From Myxococcales bacterium (GTDB lineage: Bacteria > Myxococcota_A > Bradymonadia > UBA4248): a DNA stretch of 31,199 bases. Under the pieces are notes generated by a model, which was not told where the DNA came from, searched no databases, and saw only the letters and a program-made list of their open reading frames with translations. Positions 1 through 7,567 of the stretch are shown here, in pieces; position 1 is the stretch's first letter, and every line of letters begins with the position of its first letter. The DNA is taken from assembly GCA_004554395.1 (NCBI GenBank), contig SFMP01000166.1:1-31199 (forward strand). Reading direction: 5' to 3'. Both the position numbers and the translations under genes were made by a program.

Positions 1-217
1 AAGACGGCAATAAAACGTGCCAGAAAGAAAACGATAAACTCGTTTGCAAAGACAAACCCGCTGGCAGCGATGCCGATGCTTGCAAAGACAAAAACGAAGG
101 CGATGTTTGCGACAAAGACGGCAATAAAACGTGCCAGAAAGAAAACGATAAACTCGTTTGCAAAGACAAACCCGCTGGCAGCGATGCCGATGCTTGCAAA
201 GACAAAAACGAAGGCGA
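1..217 (+). repeat. 114-bp in-frame tandem repeat
   Basis: Bases 1-103 are repeated without mismatch at 115-217, a period of 114 bp or 38 codons. The repeat keeps the reading frame of the Cys-rich protein and probably continues upstream of the window. Perfect identity at DNA level points to recent duplication or ongoing homogenisation. Confidence 0.95.
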
Positions 218-686
218 CAAATGCGGCGAGGGCATGATTTGCGACGCCCAAAAGAAATGCGTTGCCGATCTCAGCGAATGCTCGAAAGACGAAGATTGCT
301 CTGCTGCGTTCCCGAAATGCGATACAGAAGCCAATTTATGCTACAAAGTCAACGCCGACTATCAGATCATTTGTTCAAATGCAGATGGCAAGAAAACTGC
401 GTATACGGCAGAGTGGATATACAAAGACGACTCTAAGGAGTCTAAGATAATCTCCGAAGAATGCACAGGCGAAAAGTCGGATTGCAAAGAAGGTGTGGGC
501 TGTGCCGTTCCGACCACCGCACAGGAAAGGGAATGTCTCTACCACGAAAATTGCAAGAATAATGGCACGAAGACGGTTTGTGGCAACGATCGTATGTGCA
601 TCGAGCCAGAATGCTCAACTGAATCGCCATGCACCGATAATACCAAACAATGCCAGGATGGTCTATGCGTTCCTAAGAGTGCATAA
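1..686 (+). CDS. Cys-rich repeat surface protein, 3' end (partial)
   Basis: The reading frame is open from the window edge (codons start at base 3) to the TAA at 684-686, so only the C-terminal 227 residues are visible. The first part is built of 38-residue units rich in Lys, Asp and Cys (each starting DGNKTCQKEND), two of them present. The rest has irregularly spaced cysteine pairs such as CSKDEDC and CTDNTKQCQDGLC. This resembles the other two Cys-rich proteins in the window (4718-7198 and 25639-28821), which have lipoprotein signals, so an exported, disulfide-stabilised surface protein is likely. The signal peptide would lie outside the window. No catalytic motif is seen and the function is unknown. 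Two tandem terminators follow directly. Confidence 0.8.
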   Translation, partial: DGNKTCQKENDKLVCKDKPAGSDADACKDKNEGDVCDKDGNKTCQKENDKLVCKDKPAGSDADACKDKNEGDKCGEGMICDAQKKCVADLSECSKDEDCSAAFPKCDTEANLCYKVNADYQIICSNADGKKTAYTAEWIYKDDSKESKIISEECTGEKSDCKEGVGCAVPTTAQERECLYHENCKNNGTKTVCGNDRMCIEPECSTESPCTDNTKQCQDGLCVPKSA

Positions 687-716
687 CGCATAATCGTTCT
701 GCCGTTACACAACAAG

Positions 717-740
717 AACACGCCCGCTGGGCGTGTTTTT
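717..740 (+). terminator. Rho-independent terminator 1 of a tandem pair
   Basis: A 9-bp stem AACACGCCC / GGGCGTGTT with a 3-nt loop runs directly into a T run at 736-740, 30 bases after the stop codon of the Cys-rich protein. Confidence 0.9.
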
Positions 741-754
741 ATTACCCACACACG

Positions 755-779
755 AACACGCCCGTAGGGCGTGTTTTTT
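755..779 (+). terminator. Rho-independent terminator 2 of a tandem pair
   Basis: The same 9-bp stem as at 717-737 is repeated 38 bp downstream, with loop GTA in place of GCT and a run of six T at 774-779. It is a back-up terminator for the Cys-rich gene. Confidence 0.9.
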
Positions 780-862
780 ATTACCCTCACCTAGTCAAAA
801 CCAGTGGCGTCCAAAAAAGAACGTCCGAATTTGCCAGTTTTTGGCATTTTAGTGTATGTACC

Positions 863-896
863 GCCGTGCGCGTCTATGGGCATTGCCCGACGCGGC
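863..896 (+). repeat. Bulged inverted repeat in the leader of the response regulator gene
   Basis: CGCGTC (869-874) pairs with GACGCG (889-894), and inside it GGGC (878-881) pairs with GCCC (885-888) around the loop ATT. TAT is left unpaired on the 5' side. It ends about 40 bases before the ATG at 933. It lacks an adjacent T run, so it is not a clear terminator. It could be a leader hairpin or an operator. Confidence 0.5.
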
Positions 897-932
897 TTGT
901 GACCGTTTTTCATTTTGTTACGGACAGAGCAC

Positions 933-2339
933 ATGGCACGAATCTTACTCGTCGACGACGAGGTCAATCTATTGCGCATGACGGAGATGATGCTCCGACA
1001 TGAAGGGCATACTGTCGAATCGCATTCGACGGGGTTGTCGGCGTTAGCCGCTATCGACGCTTGCAGGTCGGGCGCACTGCCCTACGATGTCGTCGTCACC
1101 GATTATCGACTCAACGACGTGACGGGGCTCGACGTTTTGCGATCGACAAAGGCCAAAGACCCGAGCACGCAAGTGCTCCTCGTCACCGCCTATGCGACGA
1201 CCGCAACGGCCGTCGAAGCGATGCGATGCGGTGCCTACGACTACATCGAAAAACCTTTCAAACGCGAAGAAATCACTTCGCTCGTCGTGAGTGCCGCGCA
1301 AAAAGCCGCCGAATTGCGATCGACAAACATCGCCCTACGCGCCGCCCCGAGCGAAACGCATGGGCTCCCCAACTGCATCGGGCGATCGACAGCCATGCGC
1401 GAAGTACTCGCTTTGGCGCGTCGCGTTGCCCCGACAAAAGCCAATGTCCTCATCACCGGCGAGTCTGGCACGGGAAAAGAAGTCATCGCTCGCGCCATTC
1501 ACCAACTGAGCGGCGTCAAGGGCGCATTTATTGCCGTCAATTGCGGTGCTATTCCCGAATCACTCGTCGAGAGCGAGTTTTTTGGCTACGCCAAAGGCGC
1601 CTTCACGGGCGCCAATCGCGACAAACCGGGCTTTTTCCAAGCCGCCTCGCAAGGCACGCTCTTCCTCGACGAAATCGGCGAGTTGCCGCCCAGTATGCAA
1701 GTCAAACTGTTGCGAGCTCTGCAAGAAAAGAAAGTCCAACGCGTCGGCGCCCCAAACGAAGAAGCCGTTTCGGTGCGCATCATCGCCGCCACCAATCGAG
1801 ATTTGCGAGCCGAGGTCGAAGAGCACAGATTCCGCGAAGATCTCTTCTTCAGACTCAACGTCATCCAAATCGCCTTACCCGCGCTGCGCGAAAGAAAAGA
1901 AGACATACCACTGCTCATCCAGCATTTTATTTCGAAATTCAACGAATCTCTCGATAAAAATGTCGATTCCGTATCGCCCGATGCGCTCGCCATATTGATG
2001 TCGTACGACTATCGCGGCAACGTCCGCGAGCTCGAAAACATCCTCGAACACGCCGTCACGCTCGAATTGTCGTCGCAAATCACCGTCGATTCCCTACCGG
2101 CATATCTGCGCAATGCCTACGGCGATGCCCCCGCGACGACGCCCAATCACTACGACATCCCAGATGTTCCCCCCGTCGGCGACGGCATCGAACTCGAGTG
2201 CATCGTCGAAGATATCGAACGATCGCTCATCGAACAATCGCTCGAGCGCACCGATGGAAACATCACCGAAGCCGCCAAATTGCTCGGCATCAACTTCCGA
2301 AGCCTCCGCTATCGACTCAAAAAATACGGCATCAAATAG
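933..2339 (+). CDS. Sigma-54-dependent response regulator, NtrC family
   Basis: This 468-residue protein has the three classic NtrC-family parts. An N-terminal receiver domain (about 1-120) carries the acidic pair D8/D9, the phosphoacceptor D57 in VVTDYRL, T85 and K107. An AAA+ domain (about 147-375) has Walker A GESGTGKE (176-183), the sigma-54 contact loop GAFTGA (222-227) and Walker B TLFLDEIGE (242-250). A C-terminal Fis-type helix-turn-helix covers the last about 30 residues (GNITEAAKLLGIN). All key residues are intact, so it should be a phosphorylation-controlled activator of sigma-54 promoters. The ATG at 933 is preferred over the in-frame TTG at 915 because MARILLVDDE is the usual family start and GGACAGAG lies just upstream. 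No histidine kinase is adjacent, so it is an orphan and its signal is unknown. Confidence 0.95.
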   Translation: MARILLVDDEVNLLRMTEMMLRHEGHTVESHSTGLSALAAIDACRSGALPYDVVVTDYRLNDVTGLDVLRSTKAKDPSTQVLLVTAYATTATAVEAMRCGAYDYIEKPFKREEITSLVVSAAQKAAELRSTNIALRAAPSETHGLPNCIGRSTAMREVLALARRVAPTKANVLITGESGTGKEVIARAIHQLSGVKGAFIAVNCGAIPESLVESEFFGYAKGAFTGANRDKPGFFQAASQGTLFLDEIGELPPSMQVKLLRALQEKKVQRVGAPNEEAVSVRIIAATNRDLRAEVEEHRFREDLFFRLNVIQIALPALRERKEDIPLLIQHFISKFNESLDKNVDSVSPDALAILMSYDYRGNVRELENILEHAVTLELSSQITVDSLPAYLRNAYGDAPATTPNHYDIPDVPPVGDGIELECIVEDIERSLIEQSLERTDGNITEAAKLLGINFRSLRYRLKKYGIK

Positions 2340-2362
2340 ATTTCGATGCGATTCGATTCGCC

Positions 2363-2391
2363 TTGCGGCACATCTTTTGCCAATGTATAAT
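2363..2391 (+). promoter_or_regulatory. Sigma-70-type promoter of the PAAR gene
   Basis: TTGCGG (2363-2368) and a perfect TATAAT (2386-2391) are separated by 17 bp, the optimal spacing. The start of the PAAR protein lies 47 bases downstream of the -10 box, and no other gene fits this promoter. Confidence 0.8.
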
Positions 2392-2406
2392 GAAGCATTA
2401 CTATAT

Positions 2407-2433
2407 CTGGGGCATTTTGACCCCAGGGAGGAG
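2407..2433 (+). promoter_or_regulatory. Leader hairpin abutting a strong ribosome binding site
   Basis: CTGGGG (2407-2412) pairs with CCCCAG (2421-2426) around an 8-nt loop. The last stem base is also the first base of the ribosome binding site GGGAGGAG (2426-2433). The hairpin could stabilise the 5' end of the PAAR mRNA or tune ribosome access. The regulatory role is inferred. Confidence 0.55.
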
Positions 2434-2438
2434 TCGCA

Positions 2439-2756
2439 ATGAAAGGAGCAATCAGAGTTTCGGATATGGCATTAGTTTTGGGCGATGCGCATGGTTGCCC
2501 AGCGTGTGCTCACGTCTGCACAGGTCCCATGATCAGTGGTTCAAACGACGTCTTTATCAACGGTCTCAACGCCGTGCGCAAAGGCGATCCGGGCGTACAC
2601 GCCGCTTGTTGTGGGCCCAACACCTATCAAACAAACGCCGGTAGCGACAACGTCTTCGTCAATGGCAAACCACTCGTTCGCTTCATGGACGATACAAAAC
2701 ACTGCGGCGGCAATGGGCACATGATCACATGTAGCTTCAACGTCATGTGCAACTAG
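2439..2756 (+). CDS. PAAR-domain protein (secretion-system spike tip type)
   Basis: This 105-residue protein is made almost entirely of a PAAR domain. A first block has GCPACAHVCTGPMISGSNDV with NGLNAVRKGD, and a second has GSDNVFVNGKPLVRFMD followed by HCGGNGHMITC. PAAR proteins form the metal-stabilised conical tip of the VgrG spike of type VI secretion systems and related contractile injection machines. The many Cys and His residues fit the metal site of the family. The start at 2439 is fixed by the ribosome binding site GGGAGGAG five bases upstream. It has its own promoter and terminator. No VgrG, sheath or effector gene is in the window, so its machine must be encoded elsewhere. It carries no fused toxin domain. 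Confidence 0.85.
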   Translation: MKGAIRVSDMALVLGDAHGCPACAHVCTGPMISGSNDVFINGLNAVRKGDPGVHAACCGPNTYQTNAGSDNVFVNGKPLVRFMDDTKHCGGNGHMITCSFNVMCN

Positions 2757-2779
2757 ATTCTATCCCCATCCACCATCTA

Positions 2780-2807
2780 AAGCCCCCTCTAAGCAGGGGG
2801 CTTTTTT
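2780..2807 (+). terminator. Terminator of the PAAR gene
   Basis: AAGCCCCC (2780-2787) pairs with GGGGGCTT (2796-2803) and is followed by T to 2807. It lies 24 bases after the PAAR stop codon. Confidence 0.9.
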
Positions 2808-2838
2808 GCGATGCCCCGATAGCCGGTTTTTCCCATGC

Positions 2839-2867
2839 AAAAAAACGCCCGCCCAAACGGGCGGGCG
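2839..2867 (-). terminator. Distal terminator of a tandem pair (minus strand)
   Basis: CGCCCGCCC (2846-2854) pairs with GGGCGGGCG (2859-2867) around a 4-nt loop. On the minus strand it is followed by seven T (complement of 2839-2845). It is the second of two copies behind the minus-strand gene ending at 2920. Confidence 0.9.
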
Positions 2868-2881
2868 ACTCATTACCCACG

Positions 2882-2908
2882 AAAAACGCCCGCCCAAACG
2901 GGCGGGCG
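2882..2908 (-). terminator. Proximal terminator of a tandem pair (minus strand)
   Basis: The 22-base hairpin at 2846-2867 occurs again identically at 2887-2908, with five T on the minus strand. It starts 12 bases after the stop codon of the GIDE-like gene. Confidence 0.9.
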
Positions 2909-2919
2909 AGTGTTTCGGT

Positions 2920-3744
2920 CTATATGTCTGCGGCTAATCCGATGATCATCAAAACGATACCGATGATCCCACAAGCGATGGCGCAAATCTTTTGCGTCTG
3001 AATCGAGCTTTTCGTTTCGGCGATCATCTCGTCTTGCGACTTCGTCGAGACGAGGACGTGCGAATCTTTGTATTGCTCGATGAGCAGATCGCCCATCTTG
3101 TCGCAAAGCGTACCGACGACGGTCACGCGGCGATCGAGCCCGATGATCTCTTCTTCGTAGTGTAACGATTCGGGGCGCGATGAACCACTACCCAAATTGA
3201 ACGACAATCCGCCAAACGAAACCGATGGACCACTGGCATTGCTAAACTGGCTATCGGTTCTGTCGACCGTCTTGACCAAACCTTCGAATTTGCCCCCCTG
3301 AGGGTCGACGAGCATCTCGCCCGTGCCATCGTCGACGAAGAAACGCGTCGAGTTCGAACCCTCATCGAGCGTCGATGTCTTCGTCACCATGCGCGTGCGT
3401 TCGCGACGATTCCCATTCGAATCCGTTTCGTAATACGTCTCGCGTTCTTTGTGTTTTTCGGTCACGCGATACGAATAATAGAGGCATTCTTTTTGCCCCA
3501 ATGGGCTGGTAAGCGGCGATTCGCAGCGCGGCTTGCCCATAATCGTCATATCTTCCGACACAACGCCTTCTTTGCCCATATCGCCGAGCGATGCTTTCGT
3601 CTCATGATACGCCTTAAGCGTGTCGCCAATCGACACGCGCGACGAAGCGAGCAACTTTTCGAGCTTCGGCTTCGAGCTAAAGACGAGCATACATGCGCAA
3701 ACGATGGCGATGATGACTAAAACGACACCTACTAAGGTCAGCAT
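2920..3744 (-). CDS. GIDE/MULAN-like membrane protein without RING finger
   Basis: This 274-residue protein has a transmembrane segment at residues 1-22 (VGVVLVIIAIVCACMLVF) and a second near the C-terminus (about 252-272, ICAIACGIIGIVLMIIG). Between them lies a soluble domain with features of the GIDE domain of mitochondrial MULAN/MUL1: a YYSYRV strand region, the stretch RFFVDDGTGEMLVDP, and then HYEEEIIGLDRRVTVVGTL. Bacterial members are often labelled E3 ubiquitin ligase family, but this one has no Cys/His RING motif after the second membrane segment, so ligase activity should not be assumed. The topology suggests a large domain outside the cytoplasm or in the periplasm. AGAGGGG precedes the ATG at 3744. 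It follows the 4510-3782 gene by 37 bp and may share its transcript. The family call rests on motif recognition. Confidence 0.7.
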   Translation of the reverse strand: MLTLVGVVLVIIAIVCACMLVFSSKPKLEKLLASSRVSIGDTLKAYHETKASLGDMGKEGVVSEDMTIMGKPRCESPLTSPLGQKECLYYSYRVTEKHKERETYYETDSNGNRRERTRMVTKTSTLDEGSNSTRFFVDDGTGEMLVDPQGGKFEGLVKTVDRTDSQFSNASGPSVSFGGLSFNLGSGSSRPESLHYEEEIIGLDRRVTVVGTLCDKMGDLLIEQYKDSHVLVSTKSQDEMIAETKSSIQTQKICAIACGIIGIVLMIIGLAADI

Positions 3745-3781
3745 ACTTTTTACCCCTCTTGAGTCACTTTTTTTATGTCAA

Positions 3782-4510
3782 TTAGACTTCTTCGACTTCG
3801 GTGCCCGCAATACCGCGACCGCGTTCGCGTTTCTTCTTATCGACGGGCTTTTCGTCGTCGGGAACAGTGAGATGCGGCGGGAGCGGTTGCGCAGGGCGAA
3901 CCGCCACGGCGACGCGCACGTTAATCGCATCGAGAAAGAGCTTGCGAAACGCTCCGAGCGGATTCGTAAACCGCGCGCCGCGAATCTCAATGCCCCAATA
4001 GAGCGGTCTTTGCGGCGTATCGGAATAATCACACGTAAACGGCTTATCGCAAAAGCGCATCATGACTTCGCGATAGACGGGGATCGAATCGTCGTACTCT
4101 TTTTCGAGGAAGATTTCATGAGCCGCCGGACCGGGTTCAAAATAGATCTCGGTCCACGTCTCGGCAATCGCCTCGTCGACGGGCGAAGCGAGCCCGCGAA
4201 AGGCTAACTGTTGAACGATGGCGCCAATGGCGGCTTTGGGCGGACGATAACCCGCTCGCTCGCTCGTTATCATAATATCGTAACGCACGATGCGTTCGTT
4301 TTCGGCGACATCGGGTTGATCTTCGGAGCTCATATTGTCATCGACCGCCTCGGCATGGGCTTCTTCTGCGACGACTTCGTCTTTAGCCTGCTCTTGTTCG
4401 ATTTGCTTTTGTTCGACTTCTGCCGTTTCGACCGATACTGGCGTCGATTTCTTGCGCTTCGTCGTCTTTTTCGTTTCGGTTGTTGCCTTCGTCTCTTCTG
4501 CCGTTGCCAT
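3782..4510 (-). CDS. Hypothetical protein with charged N-terminal region
   Basis: I do not recognise this 242-residue protein. Residues 1 to about 70 are low-complexity, first Lys/Thr-rich (TKKTTKRKKST) and then acidic and Ala/Glu/Gln-rich, and are probably disordered. Residues about 72-215 look globular: they start RIVRYDIMITSERAGYRP and include a block YWGIEIRGARFTNPLGAFRK. The tail is basic (KPVDKKKRERGRG). No signal peptide or membrane segment is seen, so a cytoplasmic location is likely. The ATG at 4510 is preceded by GGAAAGG. The next gene downstream is the GIDE-like membrane protein, 37 bp away on the same strand, so the two may be co-expressed. Confidence 0.75.
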   Translation of the reverse strand: MATAEETKATTETKKTTKRKKSTPVSVETAEVEQKQIEQEQAKDEVVAEEAHAEAVDDNMSSEDQPDVAENERIVRYDIMITSERAGYRPPKAAIGAIVQQLAFRGLASPVDEAIAETWTEIYFEPGPAAHEIFLEKEYDDSIPVYREVMMRFCDKPFTCDYSDTPQRPLYWGIEIRGARFTNPLGAFRKLFLDAINVRVAVAVRPAQPLPPHLTVPDDEKPVDKKKRERGRGIAGTEVEEV

Positions 4511-4628
4511 CGCTACACTACCTTTCCAAATTGGTTGAAATAACCGCTGTCTTCAAACATAGAGCCGAGTTACTTCATTATCGGGAAAAAGTCAAATGGC
4601 GATTTATCGTGCCATATCGACTCAATCG

Positions 4629-4662
4629 CCGCCCTAGCTCCACAAACGGCAGGGCTAGGGCG
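4629..4662. repeat. 9-bp inverted repeat between two minus-strand genes
   Basis: CGCCCTAGC (4629-4637) and GCTAGGGCG (4654-4662) are perfectly complementary with a 16-nt loop. It lies just past the end of the Cys-rich gene on the minus strand. There is no T run, so it is at best a weak terminator or an mRNA 3'-end stabiliser. Confidence 0.55.
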
Positions 4663-4717
4663 ACAGATCAGAATTTGGAACGCAAAATATCAACGGCATT
4701 CGTTGAGATGCCCAGCA

Positions 4718-7198
4718 TTAGCTACACGTCAAAGGTCTGTACGATATCGTCTCTGATTGACACTTCAAACCAGCGGCGCAGTTACCAACAACTTCCCAAG
4801 TATTGTTGATGCATTGATTGATCGCCGATTTATCGTCGGAACACCTGAACGCCCCCTCAGTACAAACTTTTTTAACACATTGCGGAGTTTCTGATGTGGA
4901 ATGCGTAAGATCAGGAGACTTTTTCCACATGCAAACTTGATCGCGGCCACACCATTCACGAGTCCACTTTCCCGTTGGCACAGACGCACCTACCTGAAGC
5001 ACGTAAACTTCTACATCCTTAGAATCGATAGAACAACGCCTCGTTCCAGCGACGGCTTCTTCGATACATCGCCCTCTATCGCCACTCGCAATACGCGGTG
5101 TCAAATCCTTCGGAACGACGGGTAGGGTAACCACATTGCTCGTTCTATATTGGCATCCGTTTGTACAGACTTCAGCCAAGACGAGTTTTCCATCTTTAGA
5201 ATCATTGCAAGTCAGTCTATTCCAGCCCGAACACGTGCTCGCAGATACCGTAGATGACGTACATTGCGTATTGCACGTGCGCAACTCGGCATCGCATCTG
5301 CTTGGTTTATCGCATCCACTATCTTTCCATTTGCCATCTTTGCAATAGCGATAATTACTGGAGTCTTTACACTCGAAATCGCCATCGTTGCACTTGCAAT
5401 AGGCCATGCTCGGTTTGCCCTGCACGCTATCGAGCGCATTGGCACACATTCCCTTTTCGCACTCTTCGGAGACGTCGAGCGACATATATGCCACACTGCC
5501 TTCTTTCATTTCTTTGCAAATCAAAACGTTGTCGTTACTGGCATCGCACGATTTCGCATCTTTGTCACACTTGCACCCCAACTTCGTCTTTTCGTTTTCG
5601 GGGACTTTATCAATGCACTTGTCTTTGGCACCGCAATCGGTCTTCTTCATCCACGTATTGGATTTGCAAATGAAGAATGCACCGCTATCGTCGCATTTCG
5701 CCTCGCCGTCGGTACATTTGTCGACGCATTCAAAAGTCGAATGGTCGCAGACTTTGCCCTCTTTGCTGCAATCTTTGCCGTCTTTCCAAGTATTGTTGTC
5801 GCACGTCTGAATCACGGTTCCATTACATGTCTTTTGATCGCCCTTGCAATCGACGCATTTGGGCTGCGTCGTTTCTGTGCCGTCGAGGCACTCCCTACCG
5901 GCACACAACTCGTGTTGTTTCCACTCGTGGTCGACGCATTTTTCGACTTTAGGCGTCTTCGTCATGTGGTTACAGCGCATTTTGTCATTCTCGCACGCCA
6001 CGCATTGGGCAACGCCTGAGCTCACTTCGGCACAAACGGGCAAGTCTTTTCCATTACATGTTTTCACGCGCCCCCAAGCCGCACCATCATTAGAGCACTC
6101 TGTAACACCGTTTAGAGTACTATTGCACTTCGACGTTCCGGGCTTACACACAGCGCATTTATCGGTGCCTTCGATACTAAAACAAAGTTGGTTATCGGCG
6201 CATTTCTCCGTCGTTTCGCTCCAATGCGTGCCGCCGCCCGTCGTCTCAACGCATTTCTTATAGTCGGCTGTTTTATCGGGATCGACGCACAAAATCGCAT
6301 CTTTCGTGCACATTTCGATCGGTCCTGTTGCAGCTTTACATTCGGAAACGCCGTTTTCGACTTGGCATATCTTGCCATCTTCGCACGAAGACGGTGCCGC
6401 CGCCCAATATTTCCCATCGCACGCATAGAACAAATTCGTCGGCAGACTGCTCCCCGATTCAAAGCATTTGATTTGGCCTGCTTCACACTCTTTGTCTTTT
6501 TCTGCGCATTTTTCGTCATCACCATCTTTTTTGCATGCTTGGCCATGCGGGCAAGGCTCGGCTTCGCCCCACATTCCACTTTCGCTACAATTCACGACCA
6601 ATTCGCCATCGCACTTCGTTTGCTGCGCTACACATTCGGGTTTGGTGGCGCATTTATCGATGCCATCGATCGTTTGGCATACTTGGTTTTCGCCTTCGCA
6701 CTCGACGGCGACGCCCCATTTTTCATCGGCGCCACACGTCGCGATCTTGTCGCCATCGCATTTCGTCTTATCGGGCACACACTTTCCGTCGGGCTCTGGC
6801 TGTTGGGGCTGGCACGCGGCCTTCCCTTCATCGTTCAATTTGCAGACTTCACCCAGCTTCTCGCAAGCTTTGGATTCGCCCCATGCCTTGTCGGCACCAC
6901 ACGTCGCGATCTTGTCGCCATCGCATTTCGTCTGCTCTGGCTCGCACTTATCGGCGGGATCGGACTGTTTAGGCTGGCACATTGCCCCCTTCTTGACATC
7001 TTCAACGCAAACCGCACCGTCGGCGCATTTTTCTTCTTGGAATTGCCCTTTCACGCACTTTTTGATCACGCTGGCATCGCTAGCATCGCACGCATTGGCG
7101 ATGCAATCGACCCCGACCACCACAGTTTCGTCGTCGCACCCCGAAAATGCGCACACAGCGAGCAGAGAAAAAACAGCTAATACCTGACGAGTACTCAT
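4718..7198 (-). CDS. Cys-rich repeat lipoprotein
   Basis: This 826-residue protein starts MSTRQVLAVFSLLAVCAFSGC, a lipoprotein signal peptide with a lipobox ending at Cys. The mature part is built of consecutive Cys-rich modules of about 40-50 residues, clearest near the N-terminus, where CDGDKIATCGAD is followed by a Trp-Gly pair and further cysteines (three close copies). Later modules keep a C..C...W...C spacing but diverge (TCNGTVIQTCDNNTWKDGKDC, RYCKDGKWKDSGC). The family resembles EGF-like or other disulfide-rich surface repeats. No enzyme motif is seen, and adhesion or a structural surface role is only a guess. The ATG at 7198 is chosen over a TTG at 7216 because GGGGAG lies just upstream of it. 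No clear rho-independent terminator follows. Confidence 0.85.
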   Translation of the reverse strand: MSTRQVLAVFSLLAVCAFSGCDDETVVVGVDCIANACDASDASVIKKCVKGQFQEEKCADGAVCVEDVKKGAMCQPKQSDPADKCEPEQTKCDGDKIATCGADKAWGESKACEKLGEVCKLNDEGKAACQPQQPEPDGKCVPDKTKCDGDKIATCGADEKWGVAVECEGENQVCQTIDGIDKCATKPECVAQQTKCDGELVVNCSESGMWGEAEPCPHGQACKKDGDDEKCAEKDKECEAGQIKCFESGSSLPTNLFYACDGKYWAAAPSSCEDGKICQVENGVSECKAATGPIEMCTKDAILCVDPDKTADYKKCVETTGGGTHWSETTEKCADNQLCFSIEGTDKCAVCKPGTSKCNSTLNGVTECSNDGAAWGRVKTCNGKDLPVCAEVSSGVAQCVACENDKMRCNHMTKTPKVEKCVDHEWKQHELCAGRECLDGTETTQPKCVDCKGDQKTCNGTVIQTCDNNTWKDGKDCSKEGKVCDHSTFECVDKCTDGEAKCDDSGAFFICKSNTWMKKTDCGAKDKCIDKVPENEKTKLGCKCDKDAKSCDASNDNVLICKEMKEGSVAYMSLDVSEECEKGMCANALDSVQGKPSMAYCKCNDGDFECKDSSNYRYCKDGKWKDSGCDKPSRCDAELRTCNTQCTSSTVSASTCSGWNRLTCNDSKDGKLVLAEVCTNGCQYRTSNVVTLPVVPKDLTPRIASGDRGRCIEEAVAGTRRCSIDSKDVEVYVLQVGASVPTGKWTREWCGRDQVCMWKKSPDLTHSTSETPQCVKKVCTEGAFRCSDDKSAINQCINNTWEVVGNCAAGLKCQSETISYRPLTCS

Positions 7199-7567
7199 AA
7201 GTCTCCCCTTTTGCAAAATGTCTTTATCTCAAAGACCATGATTGATTGCGCCATCACATCGATAACGCCGACCTCAAAAAGTATGATGACAAAATGAGCA
7301 CTTTGCAAATATCGAAATAAATCGATACACAACATTCGACGCAGAAGACTCGACGACTCAATCGAAGACTTCGTCACGTTTCCAAATTTATATAAAACAA
7401 TATAACCACTACTATCCACTCCGATATCAAACGCAAATGAATATCAATATTGATCATTCATTATATCAATATCAAATCACAACAGAATCGATCTCACATA
7501 CCCACCAGCCGAATCGATGTTCATGGTATGCAAATATTGAATCGTGCGGAGAATCGAAAAGAAAAAA
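7199..7567. other. AT-rich intergenic region with repeated ATATCAATAT
   Basis: No gene is seen in these 369 bases between the kinase stop and the start of the Cys-rich lipoprotein (both minus). The region must hold the lipoprotein promoter, but I could not find a convincing -35/-10 pair. ATATCAATAT occurs at 7441-7450 and again at 7463-7472, 22 bp or about two helical turns apart. ATCAATATTGAT (7443-7454) is a perfect 12-bp palindrome. These may be operator half-sites or simply AT-rich sequence. Confidence 0.5.

Noticed and set aside
5264..7187. Several plus-strand open frames of 130-330 codons
   Set aside because: They lie opposite the Cys-rich lipoprotein and are hydrophobic or His/Cys/Ser-rich only because they mirror its Lys/Cys/Asp codons.
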